Shown piece after piece: positions 7,566 through 16,163 of a stretch of DNA of 57,792 bases (the first letter of the stretch is position 1; every line of letters starts with the position of its first letter). Source of the stretch: an uncultured Acetatifactor sp. (lineage in GTDB: Bacteria > Bacillota > Clostridia > Lachnospirales > Lachnospiraceae). The notes under the pieces are model-generated. The model was given only the letters and a program-made list of their open reading frames with translations, was not told where the DNA came from and did no database searches. The position numbers and the translations under genes are program-made. The stretch is taken from NCBI GenBank assembly GCA_947589505.1, contig CANQCF010000003.1, positions 1-57,792 of the forward strand. Reading direction: 5' to 3'.

Positions 7566-9008
7566 TTATTCCGGTCTCTCTCCCAGAGTGATGGTGAACT
7601 CGTGGGGCACATATTCCCCGCTCTCCTGTCTCTGAATGGTGACCTTCACAGTCTCTCCCACCTTGAAGTACTCCAGGATATCCACCGCCTGCTCCTTGGA
7701 AGTCACTCTCTCGCCGTCCACCTTGGTGATCACGTCGCCGTGAATGATCCCGGCCTTATCCGCTGCGCTGCCGTCCGTCACTTCTACGATATACGCGCCG
7801 CTGGGTATGTTGTAGTACTCCACTGCCTCATTGGACACAGTCTGAAGGGTCACGCCCAGATAGCCTCTCTCCTCATCGCCCACCTTATCCGTCCTGGTGG
7901 TGCGCTCCTTGAGTTCGGAGATGATGTCGCTGGCGGCATCGATAGGAATCGCATAGCCCATGCCCTCTACTTCCACGTCGTCGATCTTACCGGACACAAT
8001 GCCGATGACCTCGCCCTGAGCGTTCAAAAGCGCGCCGCCGGAGTTGCCATGGTTGACTTCCGCATTCGTCTGGATAAAGGTTCCGGTAGTACCGTCCTCG
8101 GAGGTCATCTCCCGGTTCAGTCCGCTGATGATGCCGTCCGTCGCGGAGATGCCGATCCCCAGGGCGTTGCCGATCACTACCACAGGCTGCCCGATCTTTA
8201 ACTGATCGCTCTCACCCAGCTTTGCAACGGCGATGGCGTCCTTGGTTTCCTGCTTCATGTCGTTGAGTGCAATGGCGACCACCGCCAGATCCATCTCCGC
8301 ATCCTGGCCCTTCACCTTGCCCTCCACGGTAGTCCCGTCGATAAAGGTGATCTCCAGCTTTACAGTGTCCGCAACAACGTGCTGGTTTGTGGCGATCAGG
8401 AGCTCCGTGTCATTCTCGCCGATGATGATGCCCGTGCCGCTTCCCACCGCTTCTCTGGATACGTACTGTCCCCAGAAGGTGGGCTCGTTCACAACGCAGG
8501 TGTTCTGAATCGTCACCATGGCCGGGGTCACTTCCTCCACCATCTCGGAATAATCATATACCACTGCTGTGGTTGCCTTGACATCTTTGATCTCGGAATT
8601 CGTATTTGGCTCGTCGGGCCTCATCACGCCCTCCTGGGGCAGCTGCTGGGAGTTGGAAAGTCTTGACTCCTGTACGTCAAACACGCCCGTATATCTGCAG
8701 ATCCCGTAAAATGTCCCCCCGGCTACCGAGCCGAAAATTGCAGCCAGCGCCACGGCGCAGACCGCTTTCTTGAAAAATCCGGTTCCCTTGCCGTTCTTTT
8801 TTTGTTTCTGTTTTTTCACAGGCTCCGTGGGATAGGGATTCGCGCCCGACCAGGTATCGCTCTGATAATGGCGGCTGCTCTCCTCCACCCTGTCGAAATA
8901 GCGATTGCTCTCATCCTGCCGCTGTGTATCGGAAGCCTGCGCCTTCTGATCTCCAGAAGCAGCCGACTGATAATGTTCCCCGTTGGAATACAATTCGTTC
9001 TCGTACAT
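7566..9008 (-). CDS. htrA: Membrane-anchored HtrA/DegP-type serine protease with PDZ domain
   Basis: Extracytoplasmic quality-control protease of 480 residues. Order: hydrophilic cytoplasmic head (1-75), one transmembrane helix (about 79-104), a linker, a trypsin-like domain and a PDZ domain (about 385-475). The catalytic triad is visible as His210 (ATNQHVV), Asp240 (EMDLAVV) and Ser323 (HGNSGGAL). The long cytoplasmic head is common in clostridial HtrA. AGGGG lies 7 nt before the ATG. It is upstream of clpX on the same strand, but a terminator and the double-hairpin repeat separate them. No clear operator is seen in the 112-bp leader. Confidence 0.9.
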   Translation of the reverse strand: MYENELYSNGEHYQSAASGDQKAQASDTQRQDESNRYFDRVEESSRHYQSDTWSGANPYPTEPVKKQKQKKNGKGTGFFKKAVCAVALAAIFGSVAGGTFYGICRYTGVFDVQESRLSNSQQLPQEGVMRPDEPNTNSEIKDVKATTAVVYDYSEMVEEVTPAMVTIQNTCVVNEPTFWGQYVSREAVGSGTGIIIGENDTELLIATNQHVVADTVKLEITFIDGTTVEGKVKGQDAEMDLAVVAIALNDMKQETKDAIAVAKLGESDQLKIGQPVVVIGNALGIGISATDGIISGLNREMTSEDGTTGTFIQTNAEVNHGNSGGALLNAQGEVIGIVSGKIDDVEVEGMGYAIPIDAASDIISELKERTTRTDKVGDEERGYLGVTLQTVSNEAVEYYNIPSGAYIVEVTDGSAADKAGIIHGDVITKVDGERVTSKEQAVDILEYFKVGETVKVTIQRQESGEYVPHEFTITLGERPE

Positions 9009-9120
9009 AATACATTCCCCTTTCTGAAATATATTCTGGAAGTCCGGAATCTTTTCCTTCCTTTCATGAGATCAGTTTACCTTCGAATTGTGTAGGTTTT
9101 GTGTCGCTCTTATGAAAAGA

Positions 9121-10050
9121 TTATGATTTTTCTATCCAGTACGATTTATTGTCCGACGCCCATAAAACCATTTTTTTTGGCAGTTTTTTAAAATTTTTTC
9201 CTAGAAGATAGCCCGCGTACTTAAAGCCGCACTGCAGATAAAATCCCAGGATCCGGCCGTTCTGACCGTTTTCCTTGAAATAGGCTTTCGCGGCTTTCAC
9301 CAGTTTCTTTCCCTCGGACTCGGATTTGATCCCGCCAAAGACTTCCGGATGCTCCGCCTGGGAGACGCCCAGATCGAAATTCCTGTGAAACTGCTGCATG
9401 CAGGTGTAATTGTGGGAGTGGACGACCTGGGCCCGGGCCTCATAGGAGATCAGATATCCCGCTTTAACCGCTTTTGCCGCATAAATCATATCTTCATTAA
9501 AAATCGTGTGTCTGGGAAATCCCCCCAGTTCTTCATAGATATCCCTCCGGTACGCAGCGCATACATTCGAACAGAAGTAGGTCTTGATCCCCAGTTCATT
9601 CAAATCCTGAAGACCTTTCTTCCGGGAGGCCTCCGGGTAATTGAACTGCCTGGAAATCTTTTCCAGGACGCTGCTGTCCTCCCGGGGAAGCTGGCGCGCA
9701 TAAGCTGCCGCCACTTGTCCGGAGAGATTCTGCGTCAGTTTTTCCAAGAGAAACTCATCCGTCGGCACGGCGTCCTGGGTCATCATCACAAAAACGTCCC
9801 CTTTAGACTTCTGCACGCCCTGCCGTCTTGTCCCGCCGTGGTCGAACTCCCTTTTTGAGAGGTGAAAGACCTGCACATTGCGGTATTTTGTAGAAAAATC
9901 CGTGCCATAGACCGCCTCTTCAAAATAGCGTTCCTCGGTATTCATCAGAATAATCCGATCTGCCGGAACCGTCTGTTTTGAGAGCAGGTCCAGCAGCGTA
10001 AATAATTCTCTTCCCGGTTTATACACCGGTATGATCACGTCTATCTTCAT
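9121..10050 (-). CDS. Family 2 glycosyltransferase, rhamnosyltransferase-like
   Basis: A cytoplasmic GT-A enzyme of 309 residues. It opens with KIDVIIPVYKPG and contains KREFDHGGTRRQG, a pattern typical of dTDP-rhamnosyltransferases of the RfbF/WbbL type, then MTQDAVPTDE as the metal/nucleotide site and FNEDMIYAAKAV further on. It probably adds a deoxyhexose to the lipid-linked glycan. The ATG at 10050 with GGAAG 5 nt upstream is preferred over the TTG at 10062. A terminator hairpin ends just at the gene start, so transcription from the LCP gene is probably reduced here. Confidence 0.8.
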   Translation of the reverse strand: MKIDVIIPVYKPGRELFTLLDLLSKQTVPADRIILMNTEERYFEEAVYGTDFSTKYRNVQVFHLSKREFDHGGTRRQGVQKSKGDVFVMMTQDAVPTDEFLLEKLTQNLSGQVAAAYARQLPREDSSVLEKISRQFNYPEASRKKGLQDLNELGIKTYFCSNVCAAYRRDIYEELGGFPRHTIFNEDMIYAAKAVKAGYLISYEARAQVVHSHNYTCMQQFHRNFDLGVSQAEHPEVFGGIKSESEGKKLVKAAKAYFKENGQNGRILGFYLQCGFKYAGYLLGKNFKKLPKKMVLWASDNKSYWIEKS

Positions 10051-10060
10051 TTCACTTCCC

Positions 10061-10088
10061 AAAAGAGGAGCCCCGGAAGGCTCCTCTT
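10061..10088 (-). terminator. Rho-independent terminator after the LCP gene
   Basis: A perfect 10-bp stem (AAGAGGAGCC/GGCTCCTCTT) with a 6-nt loop, followed on the minus strand by TTTT. It lies 13 nt after the LCP stop, and its T run abuts the start region of the next gene. Confidence 0.8.
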
Positions 10089-10101
10089 ATCTGCCCGTCT
10101 T

Positions 10102-11277
10102 CTATTGTTTTGGATACTTTGAGGAGAAGGTTTTGATGTAATCGCTGGCCTCTTTCACGTTGCCCGTGACGGTATAATCCTCATCATCAAACAGGAACTG
10201 ATGCAGCCACACCACATTGGCCTCCAGATCCTCCGGCACAACGCAGCTTCCCTTCGCTCCCATATTTCTTACAGAGCGGCTCTCCTCCAGAGGGAATCCC
10301 CCTTCATCCGCAATCCGGTAACTCCAGAGATCCGATATCAGGGAAACTATCTCGTCAGGCTGAAGGCTGGTGTAGATATCCCTCTGAGCATTCTCAAAAG
10401 CGGTGAGAAGGGTATCCAGATCAGATTTTTTTGCCTGGGCCTCTATGGCCTTCAGAACCTCCCGCTGCCGCTCCGCCCTGGCAAAATCATTGCCGACTGC
10501 GCGGATTCTGCAGTAACCGGCGGCCTGAATGCCGCTCACCAGCTGGTACCCCGGAGTACTCAGCGGTTCATAGGGAACATCCATCGTCTTGCCGATGCTG
10601 ATCCCGTAATTGTTCAGATGGGGAAGTTCATTCTTGTCAACGTCAATATATACGCCGCCCAGAGCGTCGATCACTTCCACCAGTGCCCAGTAGCTGACTG
10701 TCACAAAATCCTTGATATCCATATCCAGATTGGTGTTCAGCATCTTTACAGCCTGTTCCGCGCCTCCCGTGGCATAGGCCGCATTACACTTGCTGTAGGA
10801 ATCACCGAGATTTAAAAAGGTGTCTCGGTAAACGCTGACCAGCTTGATGTCGCCTGTGTCCTGATTGATGCTGGCGATCATGATGGTGTCGCTTCGAAAG
10901 CCTTTCAGAAGTCCGCTGTCCCTCAGCGTTCCTGCCGGAAGCAGATCAATGACCTGTCCCCCCGCATCCGTCTTTGCCTTGCTGATATCCACACCGAACA
11001 GCGCGATGTTCCGATATCCCTTCATAACCTCACTCTGCTGGATCTCGTGAGGAATTTCCAGATCTCCCTCATCCAAAACCTCAATTTTGATGCCTGTCTC
11101 ATCAGATCTTGTAACCCTTGTCACTATATAGAGAACTGTCAGCATCACCGCAATGATGATCAGTTCCACCATAAATATGACAATCTTTGCCGTCTTGGAT
11201 TTTTTTGCTTTTTTCTTCTTCCCGGATGTTCTCCTGCTTTGCGCTGTTGTACTTCTCTGGTCATAATTTGTTGACAT
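10102..11277 (-). CDS. LytR-CpsA-Psr family glycopolymer ligase
   Basis: Membrane-anchored phosphotransferase that moves a lipid-linked glycopolymer onto peptidoglycan. The 391-residue protein has a basic cytoplasmic head (KKKKAKKSKTAK), one transmembrane helix (about 30-53) and an extracellular LCP domain. Family signatures are FRSDTIMIASI, KLVSVYRDTF and the hallmark RIRAVGNDFARAERQREVL. It is 13 bp downstream of the WbaP-like gene and shares its promoter, which fits: one gene starts the polymer on the carrier lipid, the other attaches it to the wall. Confidence 0.9.
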   Translation of the reverse strand: MSTNYDQRSTTAQSRRTSGKKKKAKKSKTAKIVIFMVELIIIAVMLTVLYIVTRVTRSDETGIKIEVLDEGDLEIPHEIQQSEVMKGYRNIALFGVDISKAKTDAGGQVIDLLPAGTLRDSGLLKGFRSDTIMIASINQDTGDIKLVSVYRDTFLNLGDSYSKCNAAYATGGAEQAVKMLNTNLDMDIKDFVTVSYWALVEVIDALGGVYIDVDKNELPHLNNYGISIGKTMDVPYEPLSTPGYQLVSGIQAAGYCRIRAVGNDFARAERQREVLKAIEAQAKKSDLDTLLTAFENAQRDIYTSLQPDEIVSLISDLWSYRIADEGGFPLEESRSVRNMGAKGSCVVPEDLEANVVWLHQFLFDDEDYTVTGNVKEASDYIKTFSSKYPKQ

Positions 11278-11290
11278 GATACCTCTCCTC

Positions 11291-12697
11291 TTAAATTGCG
11301 TTTTTGTTTATAAACCCCGTAAAAAAAGTCATGATGATAATCTTTACGTCAAACCAAAAGCTCCAGTTTTCAATATAGTAAATATCGTATTCAATCCTCT
11401 TGCGGATAGATGTGTCTCCGCGATACCCGTTGACCTGGGCCCATCCGGTAAGTCCCGGGCGGACCTGGTGTTTGATCATATACCTGGGGATCTCCTCCTT
11501 AAACTTCTCCACAAACAACGGTCTCTCGGGTCTCGGCCCCACAAGGCTCATATCTCCTTTCAGAATATTGAACAGCTGCGGAAGTTCGTCCAGGCTCGTT
11601 CTGCGGAGGAACTTGCCTATGCCCGTGACCCTGGGATCATTCCTTGTAGTCCAAGCCTTTTTCTCCTCAGCCGGATCCTGCTGTGCCATACTTCGGAATT
11701 TATACATAAAAAAAGTCTTATTGTGCAGGCCAACCCTCTCCTGCCGGAAGATGACCGGCCCGGGGCTGGAGATCTTCACCAGAAGGGCACATAGAAGCAT
11801 GATGGGGGAGGTGATCACAATCCCAAACAGAGAACCCACGATATCCATCGTCCGCTTCAGGACCATATTTCCCGTGTTGGAGAGCGGGACATACCTGATA
11901 TTGATAACCGGCAGTCCCATCAGATCCTCCGTATAAGGCCTGGTAGGTATCAGGCTGTTGTAGTCCGGAATGAATTTTGTGTGCACGCCGGTCTTCTCAC
12001 AGATCCTCACAATTTCTTCCAGATAATCGTAATCTTTCAGGGAAAGGGTGATCGCCACCTCATCCCAGTCGTTCTCCTCCAGCATCTTCGGGAGAAGTTC
12101 GATGGTTCCCAGCACCTTCACGCCCTTATAGAGGGCCTCCGCCGGCACATGGTCATCCAGGAATCCGCTCACGGAATATCCCCACTGCGGATTGTCCAGG
12201 ATACGGTCCACATACGCCTCCGCAGCTCTGGAATACCCAACCAGAAGAATGTGTTTTACGTTATATCCCTTCTTCCGGATCGACTGCAAGGATTTCCGAA
12301 GCACTACCCTGGAAAGTCCCGTCAAAAAGCAGTTCAGGAGATAAAAGAACAACATCACGGATCTGGAAAAATTAAACTCCCTGACTACCATGTACAACAC
12401 GATAATCAGCAGCGCAATTCCCACGGTATTCGCCTTTATGATGTCAAAGATCTCAAATCTCCGCTTCGCTGCACGCCTGGGAGTATAGACACCCAGACGG
12501 TAATATAGAACCATATATCCGGGGATGATAAAGATCAGCAGCGATACATAAGACCCCAGAGGGAGCACACCGAGGCCCGGACCGTTGTTCAAAATATAAA
12601 ATTTGAAGAGATAACTCAGGATCAACGAAACCGCGGTGATAACAGCATCGATCAGAACCAGCAGTCTGTTGAACACCTTTTGATTGTCCTTAATCAT
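11291..12697 (-). CDS. Polyprenyl-phosphate sugar-1-phosphate transferase (WbaP/CpsE type)
   Basis: Initiating enzyme of the glycan pathway; it transfers a sugar 1-phosphate to undecaprenyl phosphate. The N-terminal half has four to five membrane helices and a Rossmann-like region (VKHILLVGYSRAAEAYVD). The C-terminal catalytic domain starts with KRTMDIVGSLFG and contains FRQERVG, FMYKFRSM, RRTSLDELPQL, DMSLVGPRPE and PGLTGWAQVNGYRGD. Its length of 468 is normal for the long form. The sugar (glucose or galactose) cannot be decided. A strong promoter and an operator array lie just upstream. Confidence 0.9.
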   Translation of the reverse strand: MIKDNQKVFNRLLVLIDAVITAVSLILSYLFKFYILNNGPGLGVLPLGSYVSLLIFIIPGYMVLYYRLGVYTPRRAAKRRFEIFDIIKANTVGIALLIIVLYMVVREFNFSRSVMLFFYLLNCFLTGLSRVVLRKSLQSIRKKGYNVKHILLVGYSRAAEAYVDRILDNPQWGYSVSGFLDDHVPAEALYKGVKVLGTIELLPKMLEENDWDEVAITLSLKDYDYLEEIVRICEKTGVHTKFIPDYNSLIPTRPYTEDLMGLPVINIRYVPLSNTGNMVLKRTMDIVGSLFGIVITSPIMLLCALLVKISSPGPVIFRQERVGLHNKTFFMYKFRSMAQQDPAEEKKAWTTRNDPRVTGIGKFLRRTSLDELPQLFNILKGDMSLVGPRPERPLFVEKFKEEIPRYMIKHQVRPGLTGWAQVNGYRGDTSIRKRIEYDIYYIENWSFWFDVKIIIMTFFTGFINKNAI

Positions 12698-12743
12698 CTT
12701 TCCCTTTGTACAGCCCTTTCACAGCCAACCCACCACTCAATAC

Positions 12744-12772
12744 ATTATAATTCACAGACAGCACATTGACAA
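12744..12772 (-). promoter_or_regulatory. Sigma-A promoter of the wbaP-like/LCP operon
   Basis: On the minus strand TTGTCA (12767-12772) and TATAAT (12744-12749) are separated by exactly 17 bp. Transcription would start near 12737, giving a leader of about 40 nt. Confidence 0.8.
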
Positions 12773-12815
12773 TTTAAGAATTTATGAAGATAATTCTTAA
12801 GATTTCGTAAGAATG
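12773..12815 (-). promoter_or_regulatory. Phased AAG-repeat operator array next to the -35
   Basis: Read on the plus strand, AAG cores occur at 12776, 12787, 12799 and 12809, a spacing of 11, 12 and 10 bp, within TTTAAGAATTTATGAAGA and TTCTTAAGATTTCGTAAGA. The array touches the upstream edge of the -35. Direct repeats of about 11 bp are the classic target of OmpR/PhoB-type response regulators. Close relatives lie at 39545-39645. Confidence 0.6.
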
Positions 12816-12858
12816 TGACATATTTTTTGTCTTCTCTCTTTTTCCTAAAGAATTCAGC

Positions 12859-13824
12859 TTATCTGCAAAAAGTTCCCTGGATCAGCCTCCATTCAATCCC
12901 AAGATAATGGATCAGGTTGCGAAAACGAAAAACAATTTTCTTCGACCTGCCTTCCCTTGCAACACTCATGCGCAATCCGTCCGCCAATCCCTGCAGGTAT
13001 AGTCTTCCCATTTTTTTCTTCACAAAAAACAGGTATTTTATGAGAAATCCTGCCATTAAAAACGGGAAATTCAAGAGGATCTGAAGAAGAGGCATATTCT
13101 TTGCGATTACATAGACGCTGTTCGCGGCCGCCCGGCGGGTCTTCCATTCATTATACCGGGAACCCGTGGACGCGCTGCCGTAATGGATCACTCCGGCGGC
13201 GGGCTCATAGACATTCTCATATCCGTGTATCCTCGCCCGGTAACCCAGATCCAGGTCTTCGAGATAGGCAAAATGCCGCTCGTCAAACAGACCGATCTCC
13301 TCCAAAATACTGCGCTTGTAGAGGGCCGCTCCGCCGCAGGCGGAAAATACCGTTTTCCTCTCGCTGTATTTTGCAAAGGGTTTTCCCTTTCCCCTTGCAA
13401 ACGCCCAGCCAAAAATGCAGTACTGATCTCCTGCGTCGTCCATCCGATCAGGTGCATCCCACATGCGCATGGCGGCGCTGACGGAAAAAATTTTCGGATC
13501 CTTCCGCGCCGTCTCATACAATCTCAATAGAAAATCCGGAAAAACCTTCGTGTCATTGTTCAAAAGAACCACATAGGGAGCGCTGCTCTCCCGGATCCCC
13601 ACATTTACCGCGCGGCAAAACCCTGTGTTTTCCTGCAGGCAGATCAGTTTTACCTGCGGAAACTCCCGCCGGATCAGTTCCACGCTGCCGTCGCCGGAGG
13701 CGTTGTCCACTACCACGACCTCATAATCCGGCGTTTTGGGATCCTGGGCGTAGAGCGCTGTCAGACAATCCCGGATAAACCGAATCCCTTTATAATTTGG
13801 AATCACCACCGTGATCTCCGTCAT
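12859..13824 (-). CDS. Family 2 glycosyltransferase (WbbL-like)
   Basis: Cytoplasmic GT-A enzyme of 321 residues. TEITVVIPNYKGIRFIRDCL opens the nucleotide fold, VVVDNASGDGSVE follows, and VVLLNNDTKV is the divalent-metal motif. FDERHFAYLEDLDLGYRARIHG is the acceptor-side motif typical of N-acetylglucosaminyl-diphospholipid rhamnosyltransferases. A C-terminal hydrophobic stretch (LLQILLNFPFLMAGFLIKYLFF) suggests membrane attachment. It overlaps the upstream glycosyltransferase gene by 4 bp and is probably co-translated with it. Confidence 0.85.
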   Translation of the reverse strand: MTEITVVIPNYKGIRFIRDCLTALYAQDPKTPDYEVVVVDNASGDGSVELIRREFPQVKLICLQENTGFCRAVNVGIRESSAPYVVLLNNDTKVFPDFLLRLYETARKDPKIFSVSAAMRMWDAPDRMDDAGDQYCIFGWAFARGKGKPFAKYSERKTVFSACGGAALYKRSILEEIGLFDERHFAYLEDLDLGYRARIHGYENVYEPAAGVIHYGSASTGSRYNEWKTRRAAANSVYVIAKNMPLLQILLNFPFLMAGFLIKYLFFVKKKMGRLYLQGLADGLRMSVAREGRSKKIVFRFRNLIHYLGIEWRLIQGTFCR

Positions 13825-15788
13825 ATCTCGCTCCCTTCCTGCCCCGGATCCCAGAGGATCCTTCTGCCCTGCTGCCGGAGGGCCTGTCCGAACCGGAGGC
13901 TGAGCTGCGCCACATCCGCCTCCGCCGGGATTACAGAGCTGTCAAACCACTGGCTCCCCGGCCGCGTCACATAGGGGATGCCCGTGGTCTCCTCAAAAAG
14001 CTTCCGGCAGTCTTCGGCCACGCAGATGCAGCGGATGTCCACGGCCTCCGCGTCCTGGGTCAGAACTGCCCGGTGAAGATACCCGCTGTAGCCGGGTTTC
14101 AGGCCGTAATAGTACACCCTGCCCGCAAAATCCATGCGGCCCCCTGCCAGACAGCCCCTTTTCAGCCTGGCTCCCGGATATGCCGCTTGTTCCCGCGGGG
14201 AAGGGCGGTAGTTTCTTCCAACCGTCACTCTCCCGCCAACCGCGCCCAGATCCGAGCGCTGAAGCAGAACCGCCGGCAGCGAACTTTTAGGGGCATCGCT
14301 CTCCGGGGACAGTCTCTCGAATGTCTTATACCCGGGCTCCTGCTCCGCAGAAGATGTTCCTCTCTCAGGATATTGCCCTGCTGCAGATGTCCCTCTCTCA
14401 GACTTCTGCACCGCTTCGAAAATACTGTTTTCAGGTTCCTGCACCGCTGCAGCTGTTCCTCTCTCAGGCTTCTGCCGCTGCACAGGTTTCTCCCCGGGGA
14501 GATATTCCAGGCGGTAGAATCCCACATGCTTCAGGTTCACCGCCCGGGCGTTCAGGCCGTTCCGATCCGCGTAGTCCTGCAGGGCCCTTCGCCCCGCCTC
14601 GTAGGCGTAGGTCTTGCTCCGGGGATTCTCCGCCGTGGAAGCGCTGTGACAGCGCCAGTGATACAGGACTTTTGGAATATGCCGGACAGCCGCCCCTCCC
14701 CCGAGCCTCTCCGCCGCCCGGAGAATCAGGTCATAATCCTGGGCCCCGTCGTACTCCTTCCGGAGCTTTAATTCCCGGAAAAATTCCCTTTCCAAGACGA
14801 GGAAATGGCAGATGTAATTGTTGGAGAGCAGAAGGTCCAAATTAAAATCTTCTTTAAAATTGGGCTCATAGAAGCCGTTTTCTTCCCCGTTCCACTTATC
14901 CTCATCCGAATACAAGAGCTTTACATCAGTTTGACAGGTGTCCCCCATTTCCCCGATGTTCTCCTGCCCCAATATCACCTCCGCCATGCACTGGATGGCG
15001 TCCGCCGTCAGCACGTCGTCGTGATCCAGGAGCCCGATATACTCTCCCCGCGCCAGGGGAAGGCCCGCATTGGTGTTTTCGGAGATTCCTCCGTTTTTCG
15101 AAAGCCTGACATACCGCACCAGAGAAAATTGCCCGTCACATCCCCCTGCCGACCCGTTTTTCTCAGCGGCGCTGATCGCATCACCGACGCCTTCTGAGGG
15201 TTCTTCAGGCAACCGGGATTCCAATGGCCTGAAAATCGCATCACCGGCGCTCTCTGGGGTTTTCTCAAAGGGCAGCCGGGATTCCAGGGGCCTGAAGATC
15301 GCATCACCGGCGTCTTCTGGGGTTTTCTCAACGGGCAGCCGGGATTCCAGGGGCCTGAAGATCGCATCACCGGCGCCTTCCGGAGTTTCCTCTGAGAGCA
15401 GGACTTCTTCCCTGCCGCAAAATTCCCGCAGCGCATCCCTCACCACGTTATCCTCCGAGGCGTCCAGGATCAGCAGTTCCCAGAGAGGGTATGTCTGATC
15501 CAAGAGAGATTTGACAAGCTCTCCCAGGAACCGGGGATCCGTGCGGTACGCGGGCACAAGGATGCTGAAGATCGGCGCTTTTTTCCCGGCTCTTCCCGCC
15601 TCCCGGATCACTTCCAAAGAGCGCTCCCTGCCAGCCTTCCACTGGTCTTTTGTAAGAGGCTGCCAGACATAAGGTTCGCTCTTTCTCTGTTCCAGACGTT
15701 CCATAGCGGCCTTCCATGTGTTTTTCAACCCATTGCGCCGCAGATAATATATGGTTTTTTTCAGATTGGCAATGTCGAGGGCGGCCAT
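13821..15788 (-). CDS. Family 2 glycosyltransferase with two internal repeat arrays
   Basis: A 655-residue cytoplasmic protein. The GT-A core is visible in IFSILVPAYRTDPRFL, ILDASEDN, GGISENTNAGLPLARGEYIG and LLDHDDVL (about residue 254). A 21-residue repeat (DAIFRPLESRLP...EKTPE, three full copies and a partial one, about 136-206) interrupts the core before GGISENTN. A second array of about 11-residue units (QxPERGTSAA) lies at about 439-491. The C-terminus (VGGRVT..., AVDIRCICVAED, WFDSSVIP) matches only the end of a second GT domain. The ATG at 15788 is chosen because GGGAGG lies 4 nt before it; an in-frame ATG at 15839 lacks a site. Confidence 0.8.
   Translation of the reverse strand: MAALDIANLKKTIYYLRRNGLKNTWKAAMERLEQRKSEPYVWQPLTKDQWKAGRERSLEVIREAGRAGKKAPIFSILVPAYRTDPRFLGELVKSLLDQTYPLWELLILDASEDNVVRDALREFCGREEVLLSEETPEGAGDAIFRPLESRLPVEKTPEDAGDAIFRPLESRLPFEKTPESAGDAIFRPLESRLPEEPSEGVGDAISAAEKNGSAGGCDGQFSLVRYVRLSKNGGISENTNAGLPLARGEYIGLLDHDDVLTADAIQCMAEVILGQENIGEMGDTCQTDVKLLYSDEDKWNGEENGFYEPNFKEDFNLDLLLSNNYICHFLVLEREFFRELKLRKEYDGAQDYDLILRAAERLGGGAAVRHIPKVLYHWRCHSASTAENPRSKTYAYEAGRRALQDYADRNGLNARAVNLKHVGFYRLEYLPGEKPVQRQKPERGTAAAVQEPENSIFEAVQKSERGTSAAGQYPERGTSSAEQEPGYKTFERLSPESDAPKSSLPAVLLQRSDLGAVGGRVTVGRNYRPSPREQAAYPGARLKRGCLAGGRMDFAGRVYYYGLKPGYSGYLHRAVLTQDAEAVDIRCICVAEDCRKLFEETTGIPYVTRPGSQWFDSSVIPAEADVAQLSLRFGQALRQQGRRILWDPGQEGSEI
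14316..14474 (-). repeat. 33-bp in-frame tandem repeats in a glycosyltransferase gene
   Basis: Degenerate units of about 33 bp encode QxPERGTxAA-type peptides five times or so. They join the GT-A core to the fragmentary second GT domain and keep the reading frame. Confidence 0.65.
15171..15383 (-). repeat. 63-bp in-frame tandem repeats in a glycosyltransferase gene
   Basis: Three nearly identical 63-bp units plus a partial one encode DAIFRPLESRLP(V/F)EKTPE. They lie inside the GT-A domain. High identity between units suggests recent expansion. Confidence 0.8.
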
Positions 15789-15843
15789 TCTTCCTCCCTT
15801 CCCTCCGGGGATATTCCCCTTTTCTTCCCATCTCATCAAAAGA

Positions 15844-16000
15844 CTCTATGCTGTCTCCGTTTTCCGACAATGCAGCACCAATGCGGGCCCGTTTCAGCCG
15901 ATGCCTCTATGCTGCCGCCGTTTCCCACACGCAGCACCAGTGAAGGCCCGTTTCAGCCGACGCCTCTATACTGCCGCCGCTTCCCGACAGTGCATCCCCG
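15844..16000. repeat. 60-bp intergenic tandem repeat
   Basis: Three copies, the last partial, of a unit starting CTCTATGCTG and including GCCCGTTTCAGCCGA; copies begin at 15844, 15905 and 15964, a period of 61 then 59 bp. The changing period breaks any single reading frame. It lies between the phosphoglucomutase terminators and the repeat-bearing glycosyltransferase. Confidence 0.75.
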
Positions 16001-16095
16001 GAATTCCAGCGGCAAATACCGCCTGCCCTTACGAAACAGGTGGCCTGTTCAGCGTACTCTTTTCTTTGCCTGCTGCCGCAGTACTCAACATAACA

Positions 16096-16122
16096 GTAGG
16101 GAAGCGCGGCGCACTTCCCTAC
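16096..16122 (-). terminator. Second hairpin after phosphoglucomutase
   Basis: A perfect 9-bp stem (GTAGGGAAG/CTTCCCTAC). TGTTATG follows on the minus strand, only weakly T-rich. Confidence 0.45.
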
Positions 16123-16139
16123 CTGATATTTCTTCTTCA

Positions 16140-16158
16140 GGCCGCTTTTTAAGCGGTC
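16140..16158 (-). terminator. Hairpin just after phosphoglucomutase
   Basis: On the minus strand GACCGCTT pairs with AGCGGC (one G-T pair) around an AAAA-type loop, 6 nt after the stop. No T run follows, so it may act only with the hairpin at 16096-16122 or stabilise the 3' end. Confidence 0.4.
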
Positions 16159-16163
16159 TTTCC

